Assembly: GCF_003369915.1 (NCBI RefSeq)
Contig: NC_046675.1
Coordinates: 14,074,001 to 14,138,000, forward strand
From: Drosophila miranda
Taxonomy: Eukaryota; Arthropoda; Insecta; Diptera; Drosophilidae
Reading direction: 5' to 3'
DNA length: 64,000 nucleotides
Shown: piece after piece, positions 11,287 to 23,870 of the stretch
Layout of the letters: the number at the start of each line of letters is the position of its first letter
Numbering within the stretch: position 1 is the stretch's first letter
Position numbers and translations under genes: made by a program
Notes under the pieces: model-generated
The model's database searches: none
What the model was told of the DNA's origin: nothing
Seen by the model: the letters and a program-made list of their open reading frames with translations, nothing else

Positions 11287-11913
11287 TTAGTTGACATCGC
11301 TCTCAGTGTCCGAGTAGCTGAACATAGCCAAAATCATAAGGTCGTCGATGGAATTCTCTTCCGAGTCGGAGGAGGGCTGGGAGGTGGCCGGACTGGCGGC
11401 CTGCGAAATGACCGGACTGGCCTGCGAAATGGTCGGACTTGAGAGCACGGACATGCCCATGAAAGAGTGCGGTGTCTGCCATGCCCCGATCTCGTCGTCG
11501 AAATTCCCGATGTCGACGCCATCGTTTTCATCCCCGCTCTGCCCTGGGTTCTCCACAACGTTCTCGGGTAATTCTTCGTCCTTGAAATCTAATTCTGTGA
11601 GCTTGCGCAGTCTGTCCACTTCGCGAAGGATCAGCTCCTGCTTGCTCACGATGGTTTTCACGAACGCCTCCAGATTCGAAATGGTCCCCTCGTATTGTAG
11701 GAGCTTATTGCGCAGCATACAATTCTCGGCACAGCAAGTGCACCGATTTAGCTCATCGAACATGGCGACCTTCCTGTCGTCCGACTCCGTGCATTTGTTT
11801 CTGGGGCAGAGGAGAGTCAGTGAAGCTGCCGACCTTAGGGGGCAGCGGAAGCGGAGCACTTACATGGTATTTATATCGGAATGCCTCACATGGGACAGGC
11901 AAGAGTTCGACAT
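11287..11913 (-). CDS. Orphan Cys-rich/coiled-coil protein, two exons
   Basis: Exon 1 is 11864-11913 (ATG at 11913, 16 codons plus 2 nt; donor GTAAGT) and exon 2 is 11287-11800 (acceptor TGCCCCAG). The join is in phase and gives 187 residues. Residues 35-48 hold a cysteine cluster (RCTCCAENC), then a helical heptad segment of about 45 residues (LLQYEGTISNLEAFVK ...), an acidic patch, Ser/Pro repeats (SPTISQASPVISQAASPATS) and an acidic tail (SDTESDVN). Without the splice the first exon would stop after 17 codons, which supports the intron. No family recognised. It is tail-to-tail with the P450, 151 bp apart. Confidence 0.65.
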
Positions 11914-12749
11914 CTTGAGACTATAAATTTACACCAGTTGTCTCTGTTGATTATTGTTTAGAAGTGCCTGGAAATAGCCCCAAAGTCGGTTTGACAGCTT
12001 ATGACCGGGTTGCTAGAGGCATGTCAGGCATCCGAAAGGGAATCGCACGATTGCCTGTATTTTTTGTTTCGATCTCCAATCGAATGATAACCCATTATAG
12101 ACTTTTTCTGCAATTAAGAACAATCCTCCGCGTAAACAAAGAGTCGCAGGCCCCTTAAAACGGTCGTACCAACCCCCAGATCTTGGAAGCCATAAAAGTC
12201 AACGAACCAATTTTGATAACTTGAGTAGCGCATATAAAACATATAAAGATTATCTTGCCGCAAAACCAAACCCAAAGGCAACTGATATTGAGTCAGTTCT
12301 GTACAGGTGTCAATCAACAATTAACAGACAATCTTAAGAGGTTCCCCAAAAATATGCGTATCGCAAGGTATCGCCAATGTTGATAATTCTGCCAGCGAAG
12401 CAGTTCAAAACGGGTCGGCTGCCTCGACAAAATAGTACTCTACCCCGTTAATGGGGTGTTGGACTGTATTGGTACTGTAATTATTAGAGTGAGATTTTTA
12501 AGTAGTCTCTGCTTAATATGTATTTTACAATACATTCAGAAATCCCAATCTATCCATCAAGTAACCTAAGCCACCTAAGTCTGCCATAATTTCAATAATG
12601 TAGTTTCAGGATTAAAATATGTTATATACATACATATGAACAAGTTTCACGCGTTATCTAAAGCAGCTTCTAAAGTGGGCATGGCACAAATTCCGAATTT
12701 TGAAAAAAACAACCAAAAAGTCTTATCGGCAAGAGTCGAAACGAGTATC
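11914..12749. other. Intergenic, no gene seen
   Basis: A/T-rich spacer between the orphan gene and the hAT remnant. It presumably holds the promoter of the minus-strand orphan gene. No RNA gene or reliable repeat identified. Confidence 0.5.
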
Positions 12750-13739
12750 CAGGGGCGGATTAACCCTAAGGCAAAATAGTCAATTGCCTGGGGCCCCCTA
12801 TAAAAAGGGTCCCTGCAAACAGGAAAATGTGTAAAGGCATATAACTTTTGTTCAGTCGGAAGGACTTAAAAGTTTGTTACTGAAAGCTGTGGTTACGACA
12901 ACGCATCAAACATGTCTGGAAAGTAGAAGCAAGAATTTTGAGCTTCCCAGGTCCCTTAATTTGGTTGAAAAACATGGTGTGAGGTGCTGTTTTTATCAAG
13001 TAGGTTTTTTTCCATTCTGCAGACATTATGTATAATTTTTTTAAATTTGAAAAATAAAATTGAAATGAGAAAACTTTGAAATCATTTTCAAAAACAGAGT
13101 GTTTTTGAATGCGCAATGCGCATTCGAATAAGACGACCGACTGGTTTACGATTAATTTGATATCATACTAAAGACTAGAAAACATTGCTGATGACGAATC
13201 ACAAAATACACTCTTTATGAGGCGATTTTCATCGCGAATAAAATTCCAAATTTAGAATATGGTTTCATGTTTTATTATTTCGAGGAAAAAACTAAACAAT
13301 TATTTCCGAATCGTTACAGAAATCGTAACACGTACTCGTTATAGAAAAAAAAAACCTAACGACGAAGTGCTCCCGAAGTGAAATTTTTACATCACGATAA
13401 ATTCAGGACAAGAGATTTTCTTAAAATCATCGACAATTTTCCACCGAAACGCATCGCCGAAAGTTTATATGGAAGTTTCGAATAGATTTGCATTTCTATT
13501 CAACTGTTCTTTAAACGATGAGGACCTTCACAAAGCTGCAAAAGATTAGCAAGTTTTTATTTTAGAGATTTGGAGGAAGTATTCATCAAACTGAAACAGT
13601 TGCAGCCGTGATCTCCAGATCGACTGATATACAACAAAATAAAGTCATTTGCCTAAGATTCTACAGAAAGATCAATTTGTAGATGTACTTTCAAACACAG
13701 AAATAGCTCTTCGGACTAAAAATTGTTGATCTGGCCCTG
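12750..13739. mobile_element. Degenerate hAT-family DNA transposon with target duplication
   Basis: Left end CAGGGGCGGATTAACC and right end (reverse complement) CAGGGCCAGATCAACA form imperfect terminal inverted repeats of the form common in hAT/ZMYM-type elements; CCTGGGGCCCC lies just inside the left end. The flanks carry an 8-bp target duplication, CGAGTATC at 12742-12749 and CGAGCATC at 13740-13747, differing at one base. The interior (990 bp) has only stop-riddled remnants, such as CTGCAAAAGATTAGCAAG near 13535. It is an old, dead insertion. Confidence 0.75.
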
Positions 13740-14601
13740 CGAGCATCAATGGGACTCGTCATTTAAGGGACATGTATTTTGTTTACGCATTCGTGAGACC
13801 GAGCCTCGACCGGCTTCGGTTTTTCTTTCGATTATGATTTATGGTTATTAAAAAAGTAAATATGGATTTTATGGATAATATTTAATATTTAATTAAATTG
13901 CGATGGCACTTCCAAAAAAGTTACCTTTTCCAAACTCGATTTCAACACTATGATCTGGATCCGTGTCAAACGTAGACACGACCTTATTGGGTTTTGTAAT
14001 CTGTCCAAGTAGTGGCCACATTCAAGGGCTACGTAGAACTTGGGCGGTAGAGGGCCCCTCGAAGATTGATGTTCAAATGCTTTTAATATTATTTCTGAAA
14101 CCAACCTCCCTTGAGCGCAATAATATTTACTTAATTCTTATTAAAAATTCAAGAGAGGAAATGGGTCAAATTTTGTGATTTGACGACAGTATATCAAGTC
14201 AGTATATAAATGACTGGAGTTTCTGGTTTTAAGATGACTTATCCGTTGGCCTTAGTTTATTGTGACGTATTTTACAATTCGGGTAAAACTGTCTGCTTAG
14301 CCCGCCAATAAGCTAAGCAGTTAAACTTGAAACTTAGGCTAGTTTGTAATTATTGTTATTCGTATCATACGTATGGTGTATAAGCGAGAGTCCCTCCAGT
14401 GTTCTTCCCCATATATTGCTTCGAATCCTAAATATCAGCTTAAAGACTACATGATTTCTATTCACGTTGGCCACGGACCTCGATCCATGCCAGTTATTGG
14501 CTAATACTGGCAGCTCCACTCCACCACTCCACCCAAAGCGGAAGAAGGAGATCCCGATCCCCATCAGTACCCTGGGCGTTGCCGCTCTATCTCGGATCTC
14601 T
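13740..14601. other. 3' flank of the EB-module gene
   Basis: No coding feature. TTTATT at 14256-14261 reads AATAAA on the minus strand, about 340 bp past the EB gene stop codon, and may be its poly(A) signal. Confidence 0.4.
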
Positions 14602-17600
14602 TCAATAGTAGGCCTGCTTAATGGCCGCACTAGTGATCAGGAATGCGGAGCCTATCAGCATGAAGGTGATGATTTTGAGAGCACTGGGTCTACCGGAAGA
14701 ATCTGTGGGAAGAAGAAAGAAAGAAAATGTAAGCGACTGGATAGTTTAAGGCCTAAGGCCTAACAAATATTTAGCTCAAAGATTTGTCACCATCAATAAT
14801 CCTTACTTTTCTTGTTGGGCATTACGCGAATACATTGCTTCTGATCCGTGTTCGTCTGATAGCCGAATTTGCACTGGCAGACAGAGTTGCGGCATTCCAC
14901 ATTCTCGGGATCCTTCTCAACGTGGCATTCGGTGGCCTTCGTGCAGGACTCGCCGAGTTCTATGGAACAAGTCAACATTAAATAAGGGTCGATATGGTTT
15001 TACAGAAGAATTGTATAGGTACCGCGCTTCGTTTCACAGACTCCGTTCTTCTCGTGCTGTTCATCCGAGCAGGCGCACTTGCCCTCCACGCTGCAGCTGG
15101 CCAGCAGCGGCTTGCACTGCTCATCCTCAATGCACTCGTCCTCCAACTCCTCAGCTGTAAGTGGATAAAGCAGGATGAGTTTCAAATGTACTGAGGGGAG
15201 AATGTTTCTGGTTGTACGAACCTTCCTGGAGGCACTGGTCCTTGAAGTGGACGTAACCCTTGCGGCATTGGCAGGAGCGCGTCTGCTCCTCGGAGTCCTT
15301 GCTGGTGCAGGCCGTGTTGTCCGGTATGCACTCGTCGTCCTCGGAGCACTCAGCGCCAATGCCCCGCACACAGGTCTCATCCTTCTCCATGTAGTTGTCC
15401 GTGCAGACACACAGGCGGTTCGAGCACACTGAATGGTCGACGGGACAGGCATCGTTGGAGTCGCACTCGGCCCCCAGGCCGTGCTGGTACTCGCACAGCT
15501 GCTTGATGGCGTCATACAGGGCGTACTCCTCGCAGGTGCACCGCCTGGGTATCTCTGGGTGGCAATAGGAGGCTCCGAACGGGCTGCACTGGCTGTTCGA
15601 TGTGCAGGACAGGTGATACTGAATGGCTGTCGGATGAGTGGATATCAGTCACGGTGTCATAAGGTTAGAGGTGGTTGTGAAACGTTTTTATATCCACTTA
15701 CGTTTCCTGCAGTTGCGCAGATCGCGCTCGTAGAAGTAGTTCTTTTGGCATACGCAGGACTTGGACAGCTCATCGAACTCGTACTCGCACTCGTCCGTGC
15801 TCTCAGCTATCTCCCCGAGCTCTGTGGGATCAGAAACACTGGTCAGTTAATGTCCGAAAAGGTTACAGCTATTTAGTACCCACCCGCAAAGCATTTCCCG
15901 TTGCGTGCATAGTAGCCCTGGCGGCAGAGGCACACATTGTTGGTGCAGATCGAGTGCGGCAGGCCCGTGCAGGTCTTTGCATTTTCCGTGCAACTGCTAC
16001 CATCTAAGGAGCACAATACCGGGAATCGTTAGGCTTTGATCAATCGGAGAACTAATCCGGGGCATACTCACACTTCTTCTCTTCGGCATCCTCGTCGTCC
16101 CGGCTTGAGCCCAGCGTTGAGTATGTCTTGATATCCTCGTCATCGAAGCGGAAGAGGGCGGGCAGACGGCGGCGATAGTTGTGGGTGGAGTTCCGGCGGC
16201 TGCGGCTCCGACTCCGGCTGCTGGTGCTGGTGGAGGTGGTGGCTGTGGCCACATTCCTCACGCTGCGTCCCAAATCCTTCAGGTCACGCAGCTCGTACTT
16301 CTCGATGCTGGTCTGAACGGCGATCTCGTGGGAGCGTGGCGATATCAGAGCCTCCGTTTCGCCATTGGTCAGCGAGAAGGATACCTGGGCGGCGGCATCG
16401 ACGTGTGTGGGGGGCGGGGGGGCGTGCACGAATGCCTTGGTTAGCTGCCGCCGGAAAAACGATGAGGTCTCCGCCGTGGGCTCCTCTGTCGTCTCTGTGA
16501 TGGCCTCGGTTGTGTCGTCGTCGTCGCCGTCGTTGTCGTTGATGGTGGGGGTGGTGTCGGTGTCGCCCGATGTGGCCTCGGTGCCGGGAGTTGTGCCAAT
16601 CTCGTCCACATAGGTGCATACTAGACCCACGCACTCGGCACCAGCGCCCAGTGCATCACAGTCCTCATTAACGACGCAGGCATCGTTTTCTTCTGGAGAA
16701 GGTTAGCCCAGAGTAAGGATTGGCAACAGTTCGGGCTTGTGGGTGGCTCAAGGATTACTCACCCATTGATTTGCGACGGCATATGTTTCCATATCTGTTA
16801 TAATAGCCATTTGCACAGCCGCAAACGTTTTGCTGACAGCTGACAGATGCACGATCGTAGCCAAAGTAGCAGTCCAAGTCCTGCAATCAGCCGGATATCA
16901 GTAAAAGGATATTGAAATGGTATGGAGAGAGCACTTACCGTGTCGCAGGACTCGCCGAGTCCGTTCAGTGGCCTACACTTGCCACGCAGATAGGTTTGGC
17001 CATCGGCGCAATCGCAGACCCCGGCTTTACAGTTGGCTCCCGTTGGCATAAGATTGCATTGAACGGTATCGTCGCATGTGTCACCAATGAGTGACGTCGT
17101 CAGGCATTGCGTGAAGTCCGCCGAGAGCACCGCGTCGAAGGAGGGGCACTCGCACTGGCCGGTGGCCGAGTCGCAGCTGGAGCCGTCAGCTGTGCAGTCC
17201 GCCTCGCTTTCACATGGCCAAAAAACGGCCGAGACGCCTCCTTCGCCTGCAACGATTGAATCATGCGGTTTAAAAATATCTTTTTAATAATCGGAGACGA
17301 AATGTAGTCCCTGTGCACCACGCCCCTTGCCCAAACTTGGCTATATCGACCCACTTTCACCCGAACAGGCTGCAGCTACAGCTACAGTTCCCACAATCAA
17401 TTGCTAATTGATTGAGCAGCCTCGTCAATCTTTGAGCTCACGCCCACTTATCTAGCTGTTCGGCTGATTATGCACCCGCATAAAAGACCAGCCGTTCCCC
17501 GTCCCCGGCTCCGGCTTCCTCCCGGCACGCAAGTCGCCGCGTGTCCGGGGCACAAATTTATTGCGTATACGCCAACGACTTCCGGACGAGGTTGCGGCAA

Positions 17601-18152
17601 ACGCAAAAATTTCCATGCAAAACAGTATCAACCACAATGAAAATACCGCACAGGATGGGATGAGAGCTGGAACTCGCCCGGCGCTCTGCCACTTTAATTT
17701 CCATTTTCCGTGGCCGGCGAAACAAAGCGAGAAAGACCTTGGGCTTGCGGCTGGAAAGACCTTTCGTGAGACAGGCTTTGCTGGACACGGGGACCAGTGC
17801 CTGGGTGCGGATGTGGGTGTGGGTATGGGTCAACAGGGCAAAGTACGAGTACTTGACCTTGATTGCGTTTGAATTAATTACTCCGGTTCTTTCTTTAATA
17901 TTATGACTGCCGTTTGCCTCCGATACTCCGATACTCGTATTTGTACACCAATTTGGGCTGCCCTTTCGCTTTCGCCGGCCTCACACCCGACTAATCGGGG
18001 CTTCAATTCCATTACCGGAAATTGCTCACAACATTTGTGTATGGCTGCCGGCCTATATGGACTAACTATATGATTTTCTCAACTCGTTTACCTTGTGGAT
18101 GGAGCACTACACACAGGACGCCGAGCGTCAGGATCCACTTGAGGTTTGACAT
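14602..18152 (-). CDS. EB-module, disulphide-rich cell-surface protein (10 exons)
   Basis: Exons (minus): 18092-18152, 16939-17246, 16763-16880, 16072-16692, 15884-16003, 15702-15821, 15222-15626, 15023-15154, 14807-14959, 14602-14702. All borders are GT-AG, phases agree, total 712 residues. Signal peptide 1-18 (MSNLKWILTLGVLCVVL). Then about nine Cys-rich EB-type modules (C-x-C-x(4-8)-G-Y; for example VCLCRQGYYARNGKC), interrupted at 195-240 by a Thr/Asp-rich stretch and at 313-330 by an SR-repeat (SSRSRSRSRR). The C-terminus is a 20-residue hydrophobic segment (ALKIITFMLIGSAFLITSA) with a short basic tail, so it is either membrane-spanning or a lipid-anchor signal. Similar fly proteins are annotated as EB-domain or prion-like-domain-bearing protein 25-like. 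Partner and role unknown. Confidence 0.8.
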
Positions 18153-21100
18153 TTTCCCCTTTTTGTTCTGGCCCTGATTTTCACGAACTGCTGGCAAAAG
18201 TAGCCGAAAGACAACTGAACTTTTCTGGTGGGGATTGGGCACTTCTGTTCGACCCGTCCCGTCGCTCGAGTGTTCGATTCCGGTTAATCTTATCTGAGGC
18301 AGCCAGCCCCGTACCAGTCATAAAAATACTTAAACATCGATGATTAACCGGTGGCAATTGGAGTGCTGGGCCCGGACATTGGGCGGTGGTTTTACCAGAT
18401 AATCCTCACATTCATATGCCATTTGGAGTTTGCCAATTTCACCGAAGTTGGTTGCCAAGGATACAGTAATTACCCACTTTGTTGGACAATCTGCCCCGTT
18501 AGTCACTCTGGCGTTCGTCCAGCATGCGCCAATCGGTATCAGTAGCGATAGAAAAACCTCACTTATCAGCCTCCAACACCTGGCTGTGCACACCTGTTCA
18601 CCCCTTTAATGAGTGTGGTAAAAGTTAAACCTTTTTTTGTTATTTAAAAGAGCTAAGTTGATAATGGTGAGGCGGCAAATATTTATCACCGATTAAGGTT
18701 GTTACAGTTTAAGACAAATTAGGTTTCGAGCTGTATGTATAAAGCTCGTATACGAGTATACAATAATCTATGAATCACTCACTCATTCAGCTTTCATAGA
18801 TAAGATGCTTTAAGCATCCAATTTTATTACTTTTACCTTAAGACCTATAGACAGAGGGCGCACGGGGCTTAAATTCTCTTTCCACCTGCCTATGCGGCAT
18901 CTGTCTGTTGAGCTCATCTGGGTCCCTGAATTCTATATCAAATACAAAGGTGCAGAAACGACGTACTTGTCGGTCCGATAATTTTCTAGCATCATTTTCG
19001 TTGGCGACTCACAAAGCCAATCTCCAATAGCTTTCTTTCAGCAATTCCTTTTTGATGTTCCCTCTATCCTTTTCTCTCGCAGACACCTGAGGCTGAGACG
19101 AGACTTCTCCGCGCTCAGGCCACGCTCACAGCGAATACGCATTAAAAGAATAACGGATTGCTCTCCTGCGTAGTTTCCATCTTTGGCTATTGATCCTATG
19201 CCTTGGCTCTGTACTTCTTCTATAATTTCTACTTGACATAAACATACATATTGTACATACTACATACCCAGCAAACCAACCAACGTGCCTTTTGCGAGAG
19301 GCCCGCAAAAAGCTCGCGAAATGCTCGCAAGTGATCCGTTTCCATTTCCGAATCCAAATGCGAGCGTTTTGTCGGGTTAAGTCTCGCTTTGGACTAATAT
19401 GCGATATCAATGTGAGCAATTTTATTATCTTTCTGTCTCTTCAAGCTCTGGCTTTATAATAAGCAAAATATAAAGCACAATACCAATTCTGTGCATAAAA
19501 ATGATTGAAATATTATTGCTTAAAAAGTCGGAGATCCAATTGCAATTAACAGTCAAATCATTCGTTGCATATCTTCAAGAGGTAGCCAAACTCCGATAGT
19601 TATACAATTTTTGATCATTTTGTATAAATGGTATTAGTTGATTAAGTAATGCGAACATTTTTCTAAACCGAGTCTGACTCGTTTTTCACACAAACATTTA
19701 TCCCTACGGGTCACGTTTCGCCAAAAACCTCATTGTATGAACAGAGTTATTATTTTGTAGAATTATCCGTTTGGGAGAGCTACTAGATGTTTAAATAACA
19801 ACATATTAACAATAGCTACTTCCACGCGTGAAGTATGTACCACATTTGCAGCTAGTGCTATTCATATTCATCTTCAATTTAATAAATCAAATCAAATGGA
19901 GATTTACAATCAATTTAATATTCAAACTCAACAGGTGCTTCAGTTCAAGTAACATCAATTATTTTCAAGAAGTCACCACAATAATCGATTAATGAATATT
20001 CCGTAGAAAGGATTTCAACTATATTGGCTTGTCTTCTACAATGACACAAATATTGGGAATTATTATTCAAAATCGTGAATCATGAAAGCTCAACTGCAGA
20101 GTTGTAGCTCAGCCATTTATAAGCCACTTTGATTCATACGAGCAAAAGAGACACATTTAAGAGCCATTAACAGACAATCGTCATACAAAAATTTCTAAAA
20201 TCGATTTGATTCTGCTTCGGACGTGATTTCGTATGCATTACTAAATGGTCAAAATCGTACGAGTACATATGTAAATCGTTTATCAAGAGGGGGGCAAAGG
20301 AGTCTACCGGTTGCACTTGCAAACAAGATAATTTATAATTTACTAGGGTATTTAGACACCACTCATTTGATGCCACCGCATATACTCGTATGTATCTCCG
20401 ATCCCATTAAAAGTCGGTAAGCCTATGTTCAGTTTTTCGTGTTCCGTATAAACTATTCCATCAGTTTTTAACATTTCTGGTTTCTGATGAAGTGTAAAGT
20501 GTGTATGTATGTAGGTAACATGGGAACAATCAATCTACACGGTATCAAAAAAGTCGGCCCTCGAATCATTTATTTTTTTTTTTGTTGAAGGCTGCAATAG
20601 TTCACAGACTAATCTTTTATTTAAGTCCAGTTGCTTCAATTGGAAAGAACACCGTATATATACCAAAAAATATACGTTTGTCAATGGACATAAAGGAAAA
20701 CCTCCTTATTCATTTAAGAATAAATAACAAACCCATTGTGTTATTATTATTTAAAGGGTTAATACCTATTATCACATCTTAAGCTAGATACAAATAAACG
20801 TGATAAATTATATTTCAGGTATGCACCAGCCTGTTTTTCTTAGAGTAGACTCAATATATAAAGCAACAAACCAATACATACTATTTATAATCACACTAAA
20901 GAAGATTATTATTATTGGAACCGTCCAATGAGTCTGCAAGTCTAACAAAGGAAGCTACCCTCTTAAATTATGGCTTACGTACTCAATGCGAGAATGCACG
21001 TGGTTTAGGTTGTAACAAACAGTTTTCCCAAGAGAACTTGCACTTTTTAAATAGACTCAGTACTTAGATAGGTACATTGTCCTCAAGAAAATTAAAGTTT

Positions 21101-23846
21101 GGTTATTCGTCGAGGGGATGTGCTGACCTTCTTTAGCTGGAGTCCCAAAAGCTGTCGTCAGTCCGTGGCTGAAGGACAGCGGTGGGTTTTGTAAATTACT
21201 AATAGTATTGTATTTATAATTCAATACGAATTATGTGTTAAAAATAGCCTTACAGCAACGTCGGCAAAGTGTGACAAGTGACGGCCTTGAATCTATTTAT
21301 CGAATTATTCGTTTCTCATATGTGGACACCAAATACTTAATGTGGAACGTAACGAAGCGAACCCGAGCCCGAATAAAGGTAATATCATTCGCAATCCACA
21401 ATGGATGTTCCCTTCCACGAGATCCGCTTTGGGCAGCATCCTCAACATCTGAAAGTCCATTTTAGACCTTGAGCAAACCGATGCGTAGGACTCCATTAGC
21501 CTTCTGACTTTCTGACTTATGTCTCTTGGCCGCGTTTCAATTTTCCCGTTGCTGGTTTTTATTGTCGCTCTTCTTGCTTTCCCGTTTTTTTTTCAGACAC
21601 ATAACGTAAAAGGACATTTTGTGGCTATAAAAATGCTTTGCCACGCACGCGATGAAATGAAAAGAGCAGCGGCAGGTGCAAGAGAAATGACAGACCTCCC
21701 TCCCTCCCAAACTATACATATAAATATATATATATTTTTATATATTTTATATATACATGAAGGTAAATAAAATATATATGGGAGCTATCTAGTACAAGTG
21801 CAAGGACGCTCTTGGAAGCTATCGACTGAAGTCTGTTGGGGATTTGGTCTACTCACATTTGGCTTAAAGCAGCTCTTGGCCGGACCGGCCCTGGCCTCTT
21901 GTAGTATCTGCTGGCTTAAGTAGACGCCGAAGTTATCCAAACATTTAATTGTAGAATATATAGTTGCATATATTTTGTTGAAATATCGGAGCACTTTTTC
22001 ACTTTTTATTGTAATATGTTTTCCTCGAACTGAAACGATTTGATTAGCCCGAATTAGCACGAACAGGTAAGTGTCTTTACATTCTTTAAAAGGGTGTGTT
22101 CTCGAATCCACTCATCGGATCATGCTGATGATTAAAACGTCACGAGTCAATTGATTAAAAATTCCCCAAATAGGTTAACATCTGGGATCGAATCGGATCG
22201 GATCGATCTTTAATCAACTAATGCATTTAACAACAAAACAACGAGGAGGCAAACAAATAATACCAATAATAAACTAAATTCGTGGATTTCGAGAACACAT
22301 GTGGTTGGACTGGTCAGTTGGTCAGTTGGCTGGGAATGAGATACCATTCGCTACCCATTCGATATGTAATAAATGACGCCCGTCCTATTAATGCCTTTAC
22401 ACGTATGTCGTTGTGTGTGCTAGCCAGTATGTATCCGTGTTTTGGGGCTTTGGGGCTTTGGGTTTTGGTGTGGTTATGCATATAATGGATTGAAATACGT
22501 TAAGCGTTGGCGCGCCGCATATGATGACCTCCGTGACCCGTCCGCCCACCCGTCCAGCCCGTCTGTCTGTCCGTCTGTCTGTCTGTCTACTGGAAACACG
22601 TTTTTATTCCACTTTCCCACATAATTCACAGATACAACGACACCGACAGCGACACCGACACCGACAATCGATACTCATTAAATTATTCCCAAAGTAAAAT
22701 AAACACAAAAGAGCGTAATTATGTAATGCCGAGACAACTCTTATTCACCGATTCCAGAAAAGGTTTAACCAACTTTTACGACGAGTATTACAGGGGCAGT
22801 GCAGGGCATACCCCGATTTCCATTTACTTTCAGCTCGGACTGTATTGACTGGTGTATCTGATTAATACATTAATATGCACTACATTTTCATTGTTTCACT
22901 ATTTATTTCGGTTGATGTTTTGATGTTTTGCTGGGAGAGTCATGAAGGGTCGTGTCGTTCAAATATCACTGCATCATTTTTGCGCGCACGCCGTTACATG
23001 CTTGCCACACACGAATTGTCGACGATCCTTGTCGAGTAAGCTTCGAGCCGCGACTGCGGCCACTTTGGACTGTGCCCCCTGTTTACGACTGCGGCACTGG
23101 GCCAGAGAGCGAGCGCCGGCCGAAGACGGCCACGACGAGAGTGAGCCAACACGTGAGAGAGGACCCTGGACATGACTTGCCCCAACTCGACTCTCGCCAG
23201 GCGGCGTCTTCGGCTGCGATTGAAGGTTCCATGTAAATTGTGGAAAAGCAACAATTTTCCGCCCCCCCCCAACTGAGCCAGTGTGCGTGCAGGTGTGGGC
23301 CTGTGTGCCACAGAAACTACATATTAATGTCCATGCATATGTATGCACTTTCACGACTCTCACGAGGAGATGGGATGGCCCATAGAGCTCTCCTGTCTCC
23401 TGTCAGTCGAAAGGGGAAGCACAAATTAGACAGATAGTAAAAGGAAGGAAGAAATTATAGAAAATTACCTGCGAAGGATTTATAAAGACACCAAGGGACC
23501 GGGGCGAGGGGTTATTTATTACAAAATTATTTCCTTTACAGTCTCCCATGCAGAAGCTTTACATAAGCCCCAATAAATCCCAGCCAGCCCACGTGTAGGG
23601 ACTTGGAGAACAAAATCCAAGAAACAACCACAGCTGCATTGAATTAGAAAATACAGAACAAATTGGGTCAAGTGGCCGCATTGGAATTGAACCTACAACC
23701 ATTTTTTAACCACACTCTGTTTGCTCGCACACCCCTATCACCCATCACCCCACACCCACTGTCCCTCCCACAGCGGACAAGGATTCGGAAATGGTTAACC
23801 ACAAAAAAGAGCCAAACACTACAGAAAAACTACAGAAGGAGCAACA

Positions 23847-23870
23847 GAGAGAGAGAGAGAGAGAGAGAGA
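23847..23870. repeat. (GA)n microsatellite
   Basis: About 12 GA units followed by GCGAGGAGAGAATGAG. GA-rich tracts are bound by GAGA factor/CLAMP in flies, so a regulatory role is possible; only the repeat itself is observed. Confidence 0.8.
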
